Shown: positions 35,576 through 44,186 of the stretch, one piece after another
Numbering within the stretch: position 1 is the first letter of the stretch
How the letters are laid out: each line of letters starts with the position of its first letter
Assembly (NCBI RefSeq): GCF_022179245.1
Contig: NZ_BPQM01000027.1
Coordinates: 44,779 to 108,778 of the forward strand
Direction of reading: 5' to 3'
DNA: 64,000 nt
Source: Methylobacterium gregans
GTDB lineage: Bacteria > Pseudomonadota > Alphaproteobacteria > Rhizobiales > Beijerinckiaceae
The notes under the pieces: generated by a model
Seen by the model: the letters and a program-made list of their open reading frames with translations, nothing else
What the model was told of the DNA's origin: nothing
Database searches by the model: none
Made by a program: the position numbers and the translations under genes

Positions 35576-36304
35576 ATGGCTCAAGGACGCGTCGCCCTCG
35601 TCACCGGCGGCACCCGCGGCATCGGCGCTGCGATCTCGAAGCGGCTGAAGGACCGGGGCTACCGGGTCGCCGCCAATTACGGCGGCAACGACGAGGCCGC
35701 CAACGCCTTCAAGGCCGAGACCGGCATCCCGGTCTTCAAGTTCGACGTGGGCGATCTCGCCAGCTGCGAGGCCGGCATCAAGGCGATCGAGAGCGAGCTC
35801 GGGCCCATCGACGTGCTGGTCAACAACGCCGGCATCACCCGCGACGGCGCCTTCCACAAGATGACCTTCGAGAAGTGGCAGGCGGTGATCCGCACCAACC
35901 TCGACTCGATGTTCACCTGCACCCGGCCCTTGATCGACGGCATGCGCAGCCGCAACTTCGGCCGCATCATCATCATCTCGTCGATCAACGGCCAGAAGGG
36001 CCAGGCCGGCCAGACCAACTACTCGGCCGCCAAGGCCGGCGTGATCGGCTTCGCCAAGGCGCTCGCCCAGGAAAGCGCCGCGAAGGGCATCACCGTGAAC
36101 GTGGTGGCGCCAGGCTACATCGCCACCGAGATGGTGATGGCGGTGCCCGAGGACATCCGCAACAAGATCATCTCCACGATCCCGACCGGCCGCCTCGGCG
36201 AAGCCGACGAGATCGCCCACGCGGTCGAGTATCTGGCCAGCGACGAGGCCGGCTTCGTCAACGGCTCGACGCTGACCATCAACGGCGGCCAGCACTTCGT
36301 CTGA
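35576..36304 (+). CDS. phaB: Acetoacetyl-CoA reductase
   Basis: PhaB reduces acetoacetyl-CoA to (R)-3-hydroxybutyryl-CoA with NADPH, giving the monomer for PHB synthase. This 242-residue short-chain dehydrogenase has TGGTRGIG (10-17), LVNNAG (81-86), Ser136, Tyr149 and Lys153 in the YSAAK motif, and the GGQHFV end typical of PhaB. A strong GGAGGAAACC ribosome site precedes the ATG. A perfect 13-bp hairpin follows the stop. The PHB synthase gene phaC is not in this window. Confidence 0.97.
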   Translation: MAQGRVALVTGGTRGIGAAISKRLKDRGYRVAANYGGNDEAANAFKAETGIPVFKFDVGDLASCEAGIKAIESELGPIDVLVNNAGITRDGAFHKMTFEKWQAVIRTNLDSMFTCTRPLIDGMRSRNFGRIIIISSINGQKGQAGQTNYSAAKAGVIGFAKALAQESAAKGITVNVVAPGYIATEMVMAVPEDIRNKIISTIPTGRLGEADEIAHAVEYLASDEAGFVNGSTLTINGGQHFV

Positions 36305-36317
36305 CGATATTCCCAGG

Positions 36318-36349
36318 CATCGGCCCAGCGTGCTAGCGCTGGGCCGATG
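36318..36349 (+). terminator. 13-bp perfect hairpin after phaB
   Basis: CATCGGCCCAGCG (36318-36330) pairs perfectly with CGCTGGGCCGATG (36337-36349) over a TGCTAG loop. It lies 13 bp past the phaB stop. The right arm includes an ATG (36347) in frame with the next gene. No T-tract follows. Confidence 0.65.
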
Positions 36350-36358
36350 AGACACGGG

Positions 36359-37246
36359 ATGACACACGGTACGGCCACCGCCCTCGGCTTTGGCGCGATC
36401 CTGCTCTGGTCGCTGCTCGCCGTCCTCACGGCGGCCTCGGGCGCAGTCCCGCCCTTCCAGCTCGCGGCAATGACTTTCGCGGTGGGTGGCCTCCTCGGCT
36501 GTGGGAGCTGGCTCGTGCGGCCGGAGGGCCTGAAGGCGCTGCGTCAGCCCTGGTCGGTCTGGCTCCTCGGGGTCGGCGGCCTGTTCGGCTACCACGCGCT
36601 CTACTTCGCCGCGCTCCGCCTCGCCCCGCCCGCTGAGGCTGGGCTGATCAACTATCTCTGGCCCCTTCTCATCGTGCTGCTCTCGGCGCTGCTTCCGCGG
36701 GCCGGAGGGTTGCGGGCCGCGCACCTGCTCGGCGCGCTCCTAGGGCTCGCGGGCGTGGTCGCACTGTTCGCGGGCCGCGGAACGCTCGATTTCGCGGCCG
36801 GCGCCGCGCCGGGCTACGCCGCAGCCTTCGCCGCCGCCTTCGTCTGGTCGGGTTACTCCGTGCTCTCGGCCCGGGTCGGCGCGGTGCCGACCGATGCGGT
36901 CGCGGGCTTCTGCCTCGTCACGGCCGCTCTGAGCCTTCTCTGCCACCTGGCCGTGGAGACTACGGTGTGGCCCGCCGATGCGCCGCAATGGGCCGCGGTC
37001 GCGGCGCTCGGCATAGGGCCGGTCGGCGCCGCCTTCTATCTCTGGGATATCGGAGTGAAGCGCGGGGATATCCGGCTCCTCGGCGTGGCCGCCTACGCGG
37101 CGCCGGTCCTCTCGACCCTGCTCCTCGTTGCGACCGGCTACGCGCCGGCCACGCCCGCTCTGGCGCTCGCCTGCCTCCTCATCGTCGCCGGCGCCCTGGT
37201 GGCCGTTCGGGCCTCGCGCCGGCTCCCGCGCGAAGCCGCCTCCTGA
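36359..37246 (+). CDS. DMT family transporter (EamA, YddG-like)
   Basis: This 295-residue protein has ten hydrophobic segments in two EamA repeats (ALGFGAILLWSLLAVL near the start, and FAAAFVWSGYSVLSARVGAV in the second half). YddG-like members export aromatic amino acids or other small metabolites. The ATG at 36359 is preferred because the upstream ATG (36347) lies within a 13-bp hairpin, though neither has a good ribosome site. It follows phaB by 54 bp. The substrate is unknown. Confidence 0.87.
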   Translation: MTHGTATALGFGAILLWSLLAVLTAASGAVPPFQLAAMTFAVGGLLGCGSWLVRPEGLKALRQPWSVWLLGVGGLFGYHALYFAALRLAPPAEAGLINYLWPLLIVLLSALLPRAGGLRAAHLLGALLGLAGVVALFAGRGTLDFAAGAAPGYAAAFAAAFVWSGYSVLSARVGAVPTDAVAGFCLVTAALSLLCHLAVETTVWPADAPQWAAVAALGIGPVGAAFYLWDIGVKRGDIRLLGVAAYAAPVLSTLLLVATGYAPATPALALACLLIVAGALVAVRASRRLPREAAS

Positions 37247-37261
37247 CGCGTCGCCGCACTA

Positions 37262-37711
37262 TCAGCGCGGCATCGGTCTCCAGTCCGGCGGGGCCATCTC
37301 GAAGCCCGCGAAATCGAAGCCCGGCGCGACGGTGCAGCCGACGAGCGTCCAGGCGCCGAGGCTCGTCGCGGTCTGCCAGTGTCCGGCCGGCACCACGTGC
37401 TGCGGACGCTGGTTGCGGGCGAGGTCGGGCCCGAGATGATTCGCCGCCGCGTCGTGCCCGTTCGGGCTAACCGTCAGCACCAGCGGGGCGCCGGCGTACC
37501 AGTGCCAGATCTCGGCGGCATCGACCCGGTGCCAGGCGGACACCTCGCCGACGTCGAGCAGGTAGTAGATCGCCGTGCCGACCGAGCGGCCCTCCACCGT
37601 GCGGGGATCGCGGAAGGTCTCGCGGTAGTGCCCGCCCTCCGGATGCGGCGCGAGCCCGAGGGCTGCGATCACCTGTGCGGCCGTCATCGCGGGATTCAGG
37701 ACCGGATTCAT
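37262..37711 (-). CDS. Cupin family protein (DUF985)
   Basis: This 149-residue protein has a single cupin barrel with the DUF985 pattern: LGLAPHPEGGHYRETFR, TAIYYLLDVGEVSAWHRVDAAEIWHW and GCTVAPGFDFAGFEMA. Cupins of this type are often annotated as uncharacterised or sugar/epimerase-like, and no reaction is established. It converges with the DMT transporter gene. Cytosolic. Identification at family level is secure. Confidence 0.9.
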   Translation of the reverse strand: MNPVLNPAMTAAQVIAALGLAPHPEGGHYRETFRDPRTVEGRSVGTAIYYLLDVGEVSAWHRVDAAEIWHWYAGAPLVLTVSPNGHDAAANHLGPDLARNQRPQHVVPAGHWQTATSLGAWTLVGCTVAPGFDFAGFEMAPPDWRPMPR

Positions 37712-37782
37712 GCGTTACGGTTTCCTTACGTGCGCGCGGGCGATCCGGCGCTGCCCCAGGGTTTTCCCGTGAAATCTCGGCG

Positions 37783-38598
37783 TCACTCGCCGATAGCGCC
37801 CTGCGGCAGGCTGAAACCGGGCGGGACCTTGGGTGCCGCCTTGGCCTGCCCGCGCAGGGGCGCCGCCTCGCCGTCGGGCGCCGGGGCGGCCTCCCGCGTC
37901 TTCGCCGCGCGGGCGGGCTTCGCCTCCTTGCGCGCCGCGACCGGCGGGGGCGCCTTCACCGCGGGCGCCTCGGTGCAGTCCCGGAAGCCCAGGCGCGCCA
38001 GAGGGCGGCCATCCTCGGAGACGATGCTCAGCGGGTCCGGCAAGGGCGGAAGCGTCTCCTGCCAGCGGATCGTCGTTCCGAGCTGCGCCTCGATCGCGCC
38101 CGGCGGACCGCCCCGCCGGAGGGCCGAGAGGTCGGGTCCGTAGGCGGTCGCGAGCTTCCCGCCGATGGCCACCTGCAGCACCTCGGTCGTCTCCGGCGTG
38201 AGGGGCCGCAGCGGGTTCTCGACCTGCGCCCGTCCGACCCGGGTCACGAAGACCTCGAACCCCTTCTCGCCTGCGAAGCGCGCGGCCTGCGAACCGCACG
38301 CGATGGTCGGCGGCGCCGCGAAGGTCGCATCGAGTGGAGCCCGGTCGATGCCCGCGGCCGGCGCCCGCAGGGGCTCGGCAGGACGCGGCGCGGGAGCCGG
38401 TGCAGGAGCCGGCGCGGCGGGCGATGGCTCGGCCTTGGCCTTCGGCTTGGGGGCGAGTTTCGGCGGCTTCGGGCGCGCCGGCTTCGGTTCCGGTGCCGTA
38501 TCGGTGACGGGCGCGTCCTGCGCGCGGCTGCCGATGGGCAGGCCGAGCGCGAGCGCGGCAGCGACGAGGATCGGGGCCGTACGGACCATCGGGCTCAC
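37783..38598 (-). CDS. Secreted hypothetical protein, Pro/Lys-rich
   Basis: This 271-residue protein has a signal peptide (MVRTAPILVAAALALGLPIGSRAQ), a linker of Lys/Pro/Ala repeats (PKPARPKPPKLAPKPKAKAE), a middle domain with two cysteines (TIACGSQ and GFRDCTEA) and another Pro/Ala-rich tail. It is probably periplasmic, and it is of unknown function. It is coupled to the upstream membrane protein gene by an ATGA overlap (38595-38598). The ATG at 38598 or 38589 could start it. Confidence 0.7.
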   Translation of the reverse strand: MSPMVRTAPILVAAALALGLPIGSRAQDAPVTDTAPEPKPARPKPPKLAPKPKAKAEPSPAAPAPAPAPAPRPAEPLRAPAAGIDRAPLDATFAAPPTIACGSQAARFAGEKGFEVFVTRVGRAQVENPLRPLTPETTEVLQVAIGGKLATAYGPDLSALRRGGPPGAIEAQLGTTIRWQETLPPLPDPLSIVSEDGRPLARLGFRDCTEAPAVKAPPPVAARKEAKPARAAKTREAAPAPDGEAAPLRGQAKAAPKVPPGFSLPQGAIGE

Positions 38599-38834
38599 AT
38601 CTTCTCGCTGGGGCGACGCGAGTCGGACCGAACCGGCTCGATGTCCAGCACCTCCGCCGAGCGGTCGATGGGACTGCGCGATGGGCCGACCCGGGTGAGC
38701 AGATCTTCGTCGCGCTCGTCGAGTTCGCTGTCGAGCCGCAGGGGTGGACGGCGGCTCTGGGCCGACAGGCGCACCGCGATCACGCCCACGACCGTGCAGG
38801 CGAGCACGGCGCCCAGGATCAGGAGGAGTTCCAT
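38595..38834 (-). CDS. Small membrane-anchored hypothetical protein
   Basis: This 79-residue protein has one N-terminal membrane helix (MELLLILGAVLACTVVGVIAV) and a charged cytoplasmic tail (SAQSRRPPLRLDSELDERDEDLLTRV). It is co-translated with the secreted protein downstream through a 4-bp overlap. It may anchor or assist that protein. No family is recognised. It is divergent from the PEPC-family gene at 39042. Confidence 0.65.
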   Translation of the reverse strand: MELLLILGAVLACTVVGVIAVRLSAQSRRPPLRLDSELDERDEDLLTRVGPSRSPIDRSAEVLDIEPVRSDSRRPSEKM

Positions 38835-39041
38835 GCGGACGAACCGTTACCCGAAGCGCACGCCTCTTGCACCTCTCTCCTCGGCTTCCTCAAGCGCCGG
38901 CCTCCTCTTGCGCATGCCTGCGCGCCGCGCGATCAGGCGGGGCCGCCGACGAAGCGGAACGGAGATTGCACCGGGATGCCGAACGGGTTCCCGCGGATGC
39001 TCGCCGGATAGAACCGAATCACAGGGAGCCAGGACCGATCG

Positions 39042-41933
39042 ATGCGCGAGACCGAGCGGAGCCGAAGCCCCGAGGAGCTTGAGACCCATCTGCGCGGCCT
39101 GATCGAGGCGTCCCGCGAGCAGGCGGCGGAAGACCCGTTCCGCAACCCCGTGCTCGCCGTGACCCTGGCGATCACCCGCCGCTTCGACCGCGGCGAGATC
39201 AGCGGGGACGACCTCGACGCCCTGTTCGTGCGCCTCCGCGCCCAGGCGCTCGCCGAGCGGGCCGCCCGCCTGCGGGCCTATGTGGGGCTCAACGGGGCAC
39301 CCGACGACAGAGAGGACGCGGACGCAGCGGTGCCCAACCGCCTCGCCGCCGCGGTGCCGCAGCGGGCGGGGGATTTCGAGACGTTCCGCGACCGCGTCGG
39401 CCGAACCGCCTTCGCGGTGGTGTTCACCGCCCATCCGACCTTCGGCATGCCCCGCGCAGTGGCGGCCCTCCTCGCCCGCAGCGCCAGCCTCGCCGATCCG
39501 GCGGCGCGCGAGCCGCTGATCGCCGAGGCCGCCGCCCTCTCGACCCGGCCCGACCCGAAGATCAGCCTCGACGACGAGTTCGACCAGGCCTGCATCGCAG
39601 CCAACCATGCCCGCGCGGCGCTGGACGGCTTCAACGGCGCGCTCATCGACGCCGCCCGCCGCCGTTGGCCCGACCGCTGGGGCGAGTTGGTGCCGCGCCC
39701 GCTGGCGGTCGCGAGCTGGGTCGGCTGCGACACCGACGGGCGCACCGATATCGGCTGGTGGGACACCCTGCGCTACCGCCTCGAATCGAAGCGTATGCAG
39801 TTCGAGCGCGTGCTGCGCCAGGTGCCGAAGATTCCGGCAACGCAGGTGGTGCGCGCGCTGGCTGAGAACGCCCTCAGCGCGGTCAACCGTCAGCTCATCG
39901 TGGCGCCCAGGCTCGGCGATAAGCCGTCGCTGGAGGCGGTGCATCGCTTCGCCCTCGCGGTAATCATCGAGCGCGACCGAGCCCAGACCGATGCGGGGGC
40001 GCTGCTCGCAGGCCTCGCGGCCGCGCTCGGGGCCGCGGAGGACGAGGCCGACAAGCGGACGATCGCGGTGCTGCGCGCGGGCGTGGCGACGCACGGCCTC
40101 TCGAACGCCCTGCCGCATTTCCGGCTCAACGCCAGCCAGATCCACAACGCGGTGCGGCGCGTCACCGATATCGAGGGCGAGCCGGCAGACCCGGCCCAGC
40201 GCCGCTCGCACCTCGCCACGATCCACGCGCTCCTCAACGACGTCGCGGCCGTCGACGTCGATTTCGGGGCGCTGGCCGCCGAGCGCGCCTCGGCCGCACG
40301 GCTGATGATGACGATCGCCCAGATCCTCAAGCACGTGGACGGCACCCACCCGGTGCGCTTCCTCATCGCCGAGACCGAGACCGGCTACACCCTGCTCGCC
40401 GCGCTCTGGCTCGCCCGGCACTACGGCATCGCCGACAAGCTGGAGATCACGCCCCTCTTCGAGACGGCAGAGGCGCTGGAGCAGGGCATCCGCGTGCTCG
40501 ATGACGCGCTGCGCAACCCGCACTGGCGGGCTTACCTCAAGCGCATCGGCCGGCTCACCGTGCAGTTCGGCTACTCGGATTCGGGCCGCTATGTCGGCCA
40601 GCTCGCCGCCACCTTCTGGATCGAGCGCCTGCGCCTGCGCATCACCGAGCTGATGGTGCAGAACGGGCTCGCCGACATCGAGCTCGCGATCTTCGACACG
40701 CACGGCGAGTCGATCGGGCGTGGCGCCCACCCGACCTCGCTCCGCGACCGCCTCGCCTACCTCGCCCCCGAGGACGCGCGCGCGAAGAACCGGGCAGCGG
40801 GCATCCGGGTGCGCCTCGAATCGAGCTTCCAGGGCACGGACGGCTACCTGCTGTTCGGTTCGCCCGCGCTCGCCGAGGCCAGCCTCGCGCGGATCGCCGA
40901 GCACGTCTACGCCCTCGACCTCGCCGAGGACGACGCCTTCGCGGACTACGCGCTGGCCGAGCCGAAGGCCGGGCCGGACGCCGCCCGCGACCCGGTCTAC
41001 GCCGAGACCGACTTCGCGCTCGAGTTCTTCACGGCGGTGCGCCAGGAGATGGAGTCGCTCGTCGAGGATCCCGGCTACGCGGCGCTGCTCGGCACCTTCG
41101 GCCCGAGCCTGATCGACCGCACCGGCTCGCGGCCCGTGGCGCGCCAGAGCGACGGCGGCGGCCCGGCGCTGATCACCCACCCGCGCCAGATGCGGGCGAT
41201 CCCCAACAACGCGATCCTGCAGCAGCTCGGATACCTCGCCAACTCGCTGCACGGCCTCGGGCGGGCGGCCGAGCGGGCGCCGGATATCTTCGACGAGATG
41301 CGCCGCGACTCGGTGCGCTTCTCGCGCGCCTTTCGCCTCGCCCAGCACGCCGCGAGCGTCGGCGACCTCGACGTGCTGCGCGCCTATATCGACACGCTCG
41401 ACCCGGCGGTCTGGCTGGAGCGGGCGCGCCGCACCCAGAAGGACGGGCGGCGCGAGGAGCTGATCACCATCGCCCGCAGCCTCGAGCGGCTCGACCTCGC
41501 GCCGGCCCTGCGCCGCCTGTTCGGGCGTCTCACCTGCGACTGGCTCGGGCTGCAGGCCGCCGCGCCCGACCTGAAGAAGATGTCGGTGCGCCTCACCCTG
41601 CTGCACGCCCTGCGCCTCGCCCTGATCCACCGCATCTGGTTCACGGCCGTGCACATCCCGAGCTTCCGGCCGCAGGCGGGCGTGAGCCGCGAGCAGCTCT
41701 TGGAGCGCTTCCTGCGCCTCGACATCGACGCCTGCCTCGCGCTCCTCGACGAGATCTTCCCCGTGACCCCCGACCCGACCCTGGGGCTCAATTTCGGGGA
41801 ACCGGCGGGGCCGCGGGATGTCGGCACCTACGAGGCCGAGCATACCGGCCTGTTCCAGCCGATCCGGCGCATGTTCGTCCAAGTCCGCGAGATCTCCGGC
41901 ATGATCCAGCACGAGGTCGGCGCCTTCGGGTAG
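39042..41933 (+). CDS. Divergent phosphoenolpyruvate carboxylase (PEPC)-family protein
   Basis: This 963-residue protein has the length and overall order of PEPC, which makes oxaloacetate from PEP and bicarbonate. The first signature VFTAHPTFGMPR is present (His131). The second and third sites differ. GYSDSAKDAG reads GYSDSGRYVG (Lys to Arg516). FHGRGGxxGRGG reads FDTHGESIGRGA, replacing the usual His and Arg near residues 552-554 while keeping Arg560. The end lacks the usual MRNTG. It may have altered or no PEPC activity. AGGA precedes the ATG. It is a single gene. Confidence 0.82.
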   Translation: MRETERSRSPEELETHLRGLIEASREQAAEDPFRNPVLAVTLAITRRFDRGEISGDDLDALFVRLRAQALAERAARLRAYVGLNGAPDDREDADAAVPNRLAAAVPQRAGDFETFRDRVGRTAFAVVFTAHPTFGMPRAVAALLARSASLADPAAREPLIAEAAALSTRPDPKISLDDEFDQACIAANHARAALDGFNGALIDAARRRWPDRWGELVPRPLAVASWVGCDTDGRTDIGWWDTLRYRLESKRMQFERVLRQVPKIPATQVVRALAENALSAVNRQLIVAPRLGDKPSLEAVHRFALAVIIERDRAQTDAGALLAGLAAALGAAEDEADKRTIAVLRAGVATHGLSNALPHFRLNASQIHNAVRRVTDIEGEPADPAQRRSHLATIHALLNDVAAVDVDFGALAAERASAARLMMTIAQILKHVDGTHPVRFLIAETETGYTLLAALWLARHYGIADKLEITPLFETAEALEQGIRVLDDALRNPHWRAYLKRIGRLTVQFGYSDSGRYVGQLAATFWIERLRLRITELMVQNGLADIELAIFDTHGESIGRGAHPTSLRDRLAYLAPEDARAKNRAAGIRVRLESSFQGTDGYLLFGSPALAEASLARIAEHVYALDLAEDDAFADYALAEPKAGPDAARDPVYAETDFALEFFTAVRQEMESLVEDPGYAALLGTFGPSLIDRTGSRPVARQSDGGGPALITHPRQMRAIPNNAILQQLGYLANSLHGLGRAAERAPDIFDEMRRDSVRFSRAFRLAQHAASVGDLDVLRAYIDTLDPAVWLERARRTQKDGRREELITIARSLERLDLAPALRRLFGRLTCDWLGLQAAAPDLKKMSVRLTLLHALRLALIHRIWFTAVHIPSFRPQAGVSREQLLERFLRLDIDACLALLDEIFPVTPDPTLGLNFGEPAGPRDVGTYEAEHTGLFQPIRRMFVQVREISGMIQHEVGAFG

Positions 41934-42027
41934 CGGGCGCCTGAAGGCGGGGTCCTTGGGCGGAGTCCCGGGGTAGCCGAGCCACATCCTCGGCGCAGCC
42001 AGGCAGCAGGGCTCCGTCCTGCACCCG

Positions 42028-42047
42028 CCAAAGGTCTCGACCTTTGG
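42028..42047. repeat. Hairpin-containing intergenic element upstream of dnaJ
   Basis: CCAAAGGTC (42028-42036) and GACCTTTGG (42039-42047) form a near-perfect inverted repeat, preceded by GGCTCCGTCCTGCACCCG. The pattern resembles a GC-rich hairpin element that I recall being frequent between alphaproteobacterial genes, perhaps as a terminator. A second hairpin lies at 42073-42096. Copy number is not shown by this window. Confidence 0.45.
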
Positions 42048-42223
42048 GATCCGGAACGATAACGCGGCCGGAGGATGCAGCCGGAAACCGGCATCCTTAT
42101 ATGCCGCCTGCCCGTGCGGCGTCGCGGAAACGCGCGGGCATGCTAGACCCGGCTCCGATCGACCGGGCGAATCGGCTGGCCGCCCGCCCCCGTGGCGCGG
42201 GGCGAGGGACCTTGAGGACAGGG

Positions 42224-43366
42224 ATGTCGAAGCGGGACTATTACGAGATCTTGGGCGTCGAGCGGACGGCCACGGACGGCCAGATGAAGACCGCCTTCCG
42301 CAAGCTCGCCATGACCTACCACCCGGACCGCAACCCGGGGGACAAGGAAGCCGAGATCAAGTTCAAGGAGATCAACGAGGCCTATCAGTGCCTCTCGGAC
42401 GGCCAGAAGCGCGCGGCCTACGACCGCTTCGGCCACGCCGCGTTCAGTCAGGGCGGTGCGGGCGGCCCCGGATTCGGCAACGAGTTCGGCGACTTCATGT
42501 CGGACATCTTCGACAACTTCTTCGGCGACGGCCGGGGCGGGCAGGCCCGCGGGCGCGGCGGCGCGCCGGGCCGCGAGCGCGGGGCGGACCTGCGCTACAA
42601 CCTCGAGATCAGCCTGGAAGAGGCCTTCACAGGCAAGACCGAGACCATCCGCATTCCGACCTCGATCACCTGCGAGACCTGTGCGGGCTCGGGCGCCAAG
42701 CCCGGCTCGAAGCCGCGCACCTGCTCGACCTGCGGCGGCTACGGCCGGGTGCGGGCGGCGCAGGGCTTCTTCGCCATCGAGCGCACCTGCCCGAACTGCC
42801 ACGGCCGCGGCGAGATCGTGGACGATCCCTGCACGTCCTGCGCGGGCGCCGGGCGGGTCAACCGCGAGCGGACGCTCTCGATCAACGTGCCGGCGGGCGT
42901 GGACGACGGCCTGCGCATCCGGCTGGCCGGCGAGGGTGAGAGCGGGCTGCGCGGCGGGCCGGCGGGCGACCTCTACGTCTTCCTCTCGATCAAGCCGCAC
43001 GACTTCTTCCAGCGCGACGGCGCGGACCTGTTCTGCCGCGTGCCGATCTCGATGGTGACGGCGGCGCTCGCGGGCGAGATCACCGTGCCGGTGATCGACG
43101 GCACGCAGACCCAGGTGCGCATCCCGGCGGGCACGCAGACCGCCAAGCAGTTCCGCATCAAGGGCAAGGGCATGCCGGTGCTGCGCTCGCGGGAAGTGGG
43201 CGACCTCTACATCCAGGTCTTCGTCGAGACTCCGCAGAACCTGACCAAGCGTCAGCGCGAGCTGCTCCAGGAGTTCGACAAGACCGCCTCCGACGACAAC
43301 CACCCGGAGAGCACGGGCTTCTTCTCGAAGGTGCGCGACTTCTTCGGCGGTGCGGCACAGGCCTGA
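42224..43366 (+). CDS. dnaJ: Chaperone protein DnaJ (Hsp40)
   Basis: DnaJ delivers clients to DnaK and stimulates its ATPase. This 380-residue protein has the J domain with HPD at 33-35, a Gly/Phe-rich stretch ([20 protein letters not shown]), four CxxCxGxG-type zinc repeats (about 145-210) and the C-terminal substrate domain. The ATG at 42224 is the family start, and the frame is open for 60 codons upstream without support. It is 18 kb from dnaK. A ROSE-type thermosensor is not evident upstream. Confidence 0.98.
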   Translation: MSKRDYYEILGVERTATDGQMKTAFRKLAMTYHPDRNPGDKEAEIKFKEINEAYQCLSDGQKRAAYDRFGHAAFSQGGAGGPGFGNEFGDFMSDIFDNFFGDGRGGQARGRGGAPGRERGADLRYNLEISLEEAFTGKTETIRIPTSITCETCAGSGAKPGSKPRTCSTCGGYGRVRAAQGFFAIERTCPNCHGRGEIVDDPCTSCAGAGRVNRERTLSINVPAGVDDGLRIRLAGEGESGLRGGPAGDLYVFLSIKPHDFFQRDGADLFCRVPISMVTAALAGEITVPVIDGTQTQVRIPAGTQTAKQFRIKGKGMPVLRSREVGDLYIQVFVETPQNLTKRQRELLQEFDKTASDDNHPESTGFFSKVRDFFGGAAQA

Positions 43367-43418
43367 GCCCGTCGGCGGCCGGGCAAAAACCGCGCGGGCG
43401 GCCGGATCCAAACCGGCT

Positions 43419-43453
43419 CCGCACGGTTGTCGCTTTTGGCCGGTCCCGTGCGG
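43419..43453. other. Inverted repeat between dnaJ and the methyltransferase gene
   Basis: CCGCACGG (43419-43426) and CCGTGCGG (43446-43453) are an 8-bp inverted repeat with a 19-nt spacer. It could be a dnaJ terminator stem or an operator. There is no T-tract. Confidence 0.3.
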
Positions 43454-43533
43454 CGTTGCCCTAGCAGGGCCGCCGGCTTGGCGGTATGAGAGCGTCGTCC
43501 TCGATCCTCCAACGATAACAAGGAACTCCGGAC

Positions 43534-44163
43534 TTGCCTCCGTTACGTCGTTCCAGCACGAAAGCGCGGGCCGCGGGGTTGGGTGAGCGGCGCGATCCGC
43601 TGGAGGACGAGGCGCGGTTCCTGCGCTCGTGGTTCGAGCGCCCGCTGGTCACCGGCGCGGTCACGCCCTCGGGCAAGATGCTCGCCCGCACCATGGCCTC
43701 CTACGTCGATCCGCGCCGCGACGGCCCGGTGATCGAGCTTGGCCCGGGCACAGGCCCGGTGACCGAGGCCCTGCTGCGCCGGGGCGTGGTGCCCGAGCGC
43801 CTCGTGCTGGTGGAGTTCAACCCGGATTTCTGCGCCCTGCTGGCGCGCCGCTTCCCCGGCGTCCAGGTGATTCGCGGCGACGCCTACGACATCCGCCGCA
43901 CCCTGGGCGACATCCTGCGCGAGCCCGCCGCGGCCACGATCTCCAGCCTGCCGCTCTTCACCAAGCCGCTGGAGCAGCGCCTCGACCTGCTGAACGCCGC
44001 CCACGACTTGATGCAGCCGGGTGCACCCTTCGTGCAGTTCACCTACGCGGTGGTGCCGCCGATCCCGGCCCGCTGCGAGGCCGGCAGCTACACCGCCGAC
44101 CGCTCCAACCGGGTCTGGCTCAACCTTCCGCCTGCCCGGGTCTGGGTCTACCGTCGGCCCTGA
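43534..44163 (+). CDS. SAM-dependent methyltransferase, possible phospholipid N-methyltransferase
   Basis: This 209-residue class I methyltransferase has the SAM loop VIELGPGTGPVTEALL and the acidic motif LVEFNPDF. The order and the TISSLPLFT segment fit the PmtA-type phospholipid N-methyltransferases that convert phosphatidylethanolamine towards phosphatidylcholine in alphaproteobacteria, or rRNA-dimethylase-like relatives. The start is probably TTG at 43534, preceded by AAGGA. It converges with ecfG. The assignment to PmtA is a family-level guess. Confidence 0.78.
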   Translation: MPPLRRSSTKARAAGLGERRDPLEDEARFLRSWFERPLVTGAVTPSGKMLARTMASYVDPRRDGPVIELGPGTGPVTEALLRRGVVPERLVLVEFNPDFCALLARRFPGVQVIRGDAYDIRRTLGDILREPAAATISSLPLFTKPLEQRLDLLNAAHDLMQPGAPFVQFTYAVVPPIPARCEAGSYTADRSNRVWLNLPPARVWVYRRP

Positions 44164-44186
44164 GGCCTGAGCCCGGCGGACGCACG

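Noticed and set aside
38847..41987. A very long open frame (1046 residues) antisense to the PEPC-family gene
   Set aside because: In very GC-rich DNA the antisense strand of a real gene often stays open. The sequence is low complexity (Arg, Gly, Ala, Glu, His), has no ribosome site, and the plus strand codes for a recognisable protein.
42073..42096. A ROSE-like RNA thermometer for dnaJ
   Set aside because: The hairpin lies about 130 bp before the start codon and does not cover the ribosome site, so it does not meet the ROSE layout.
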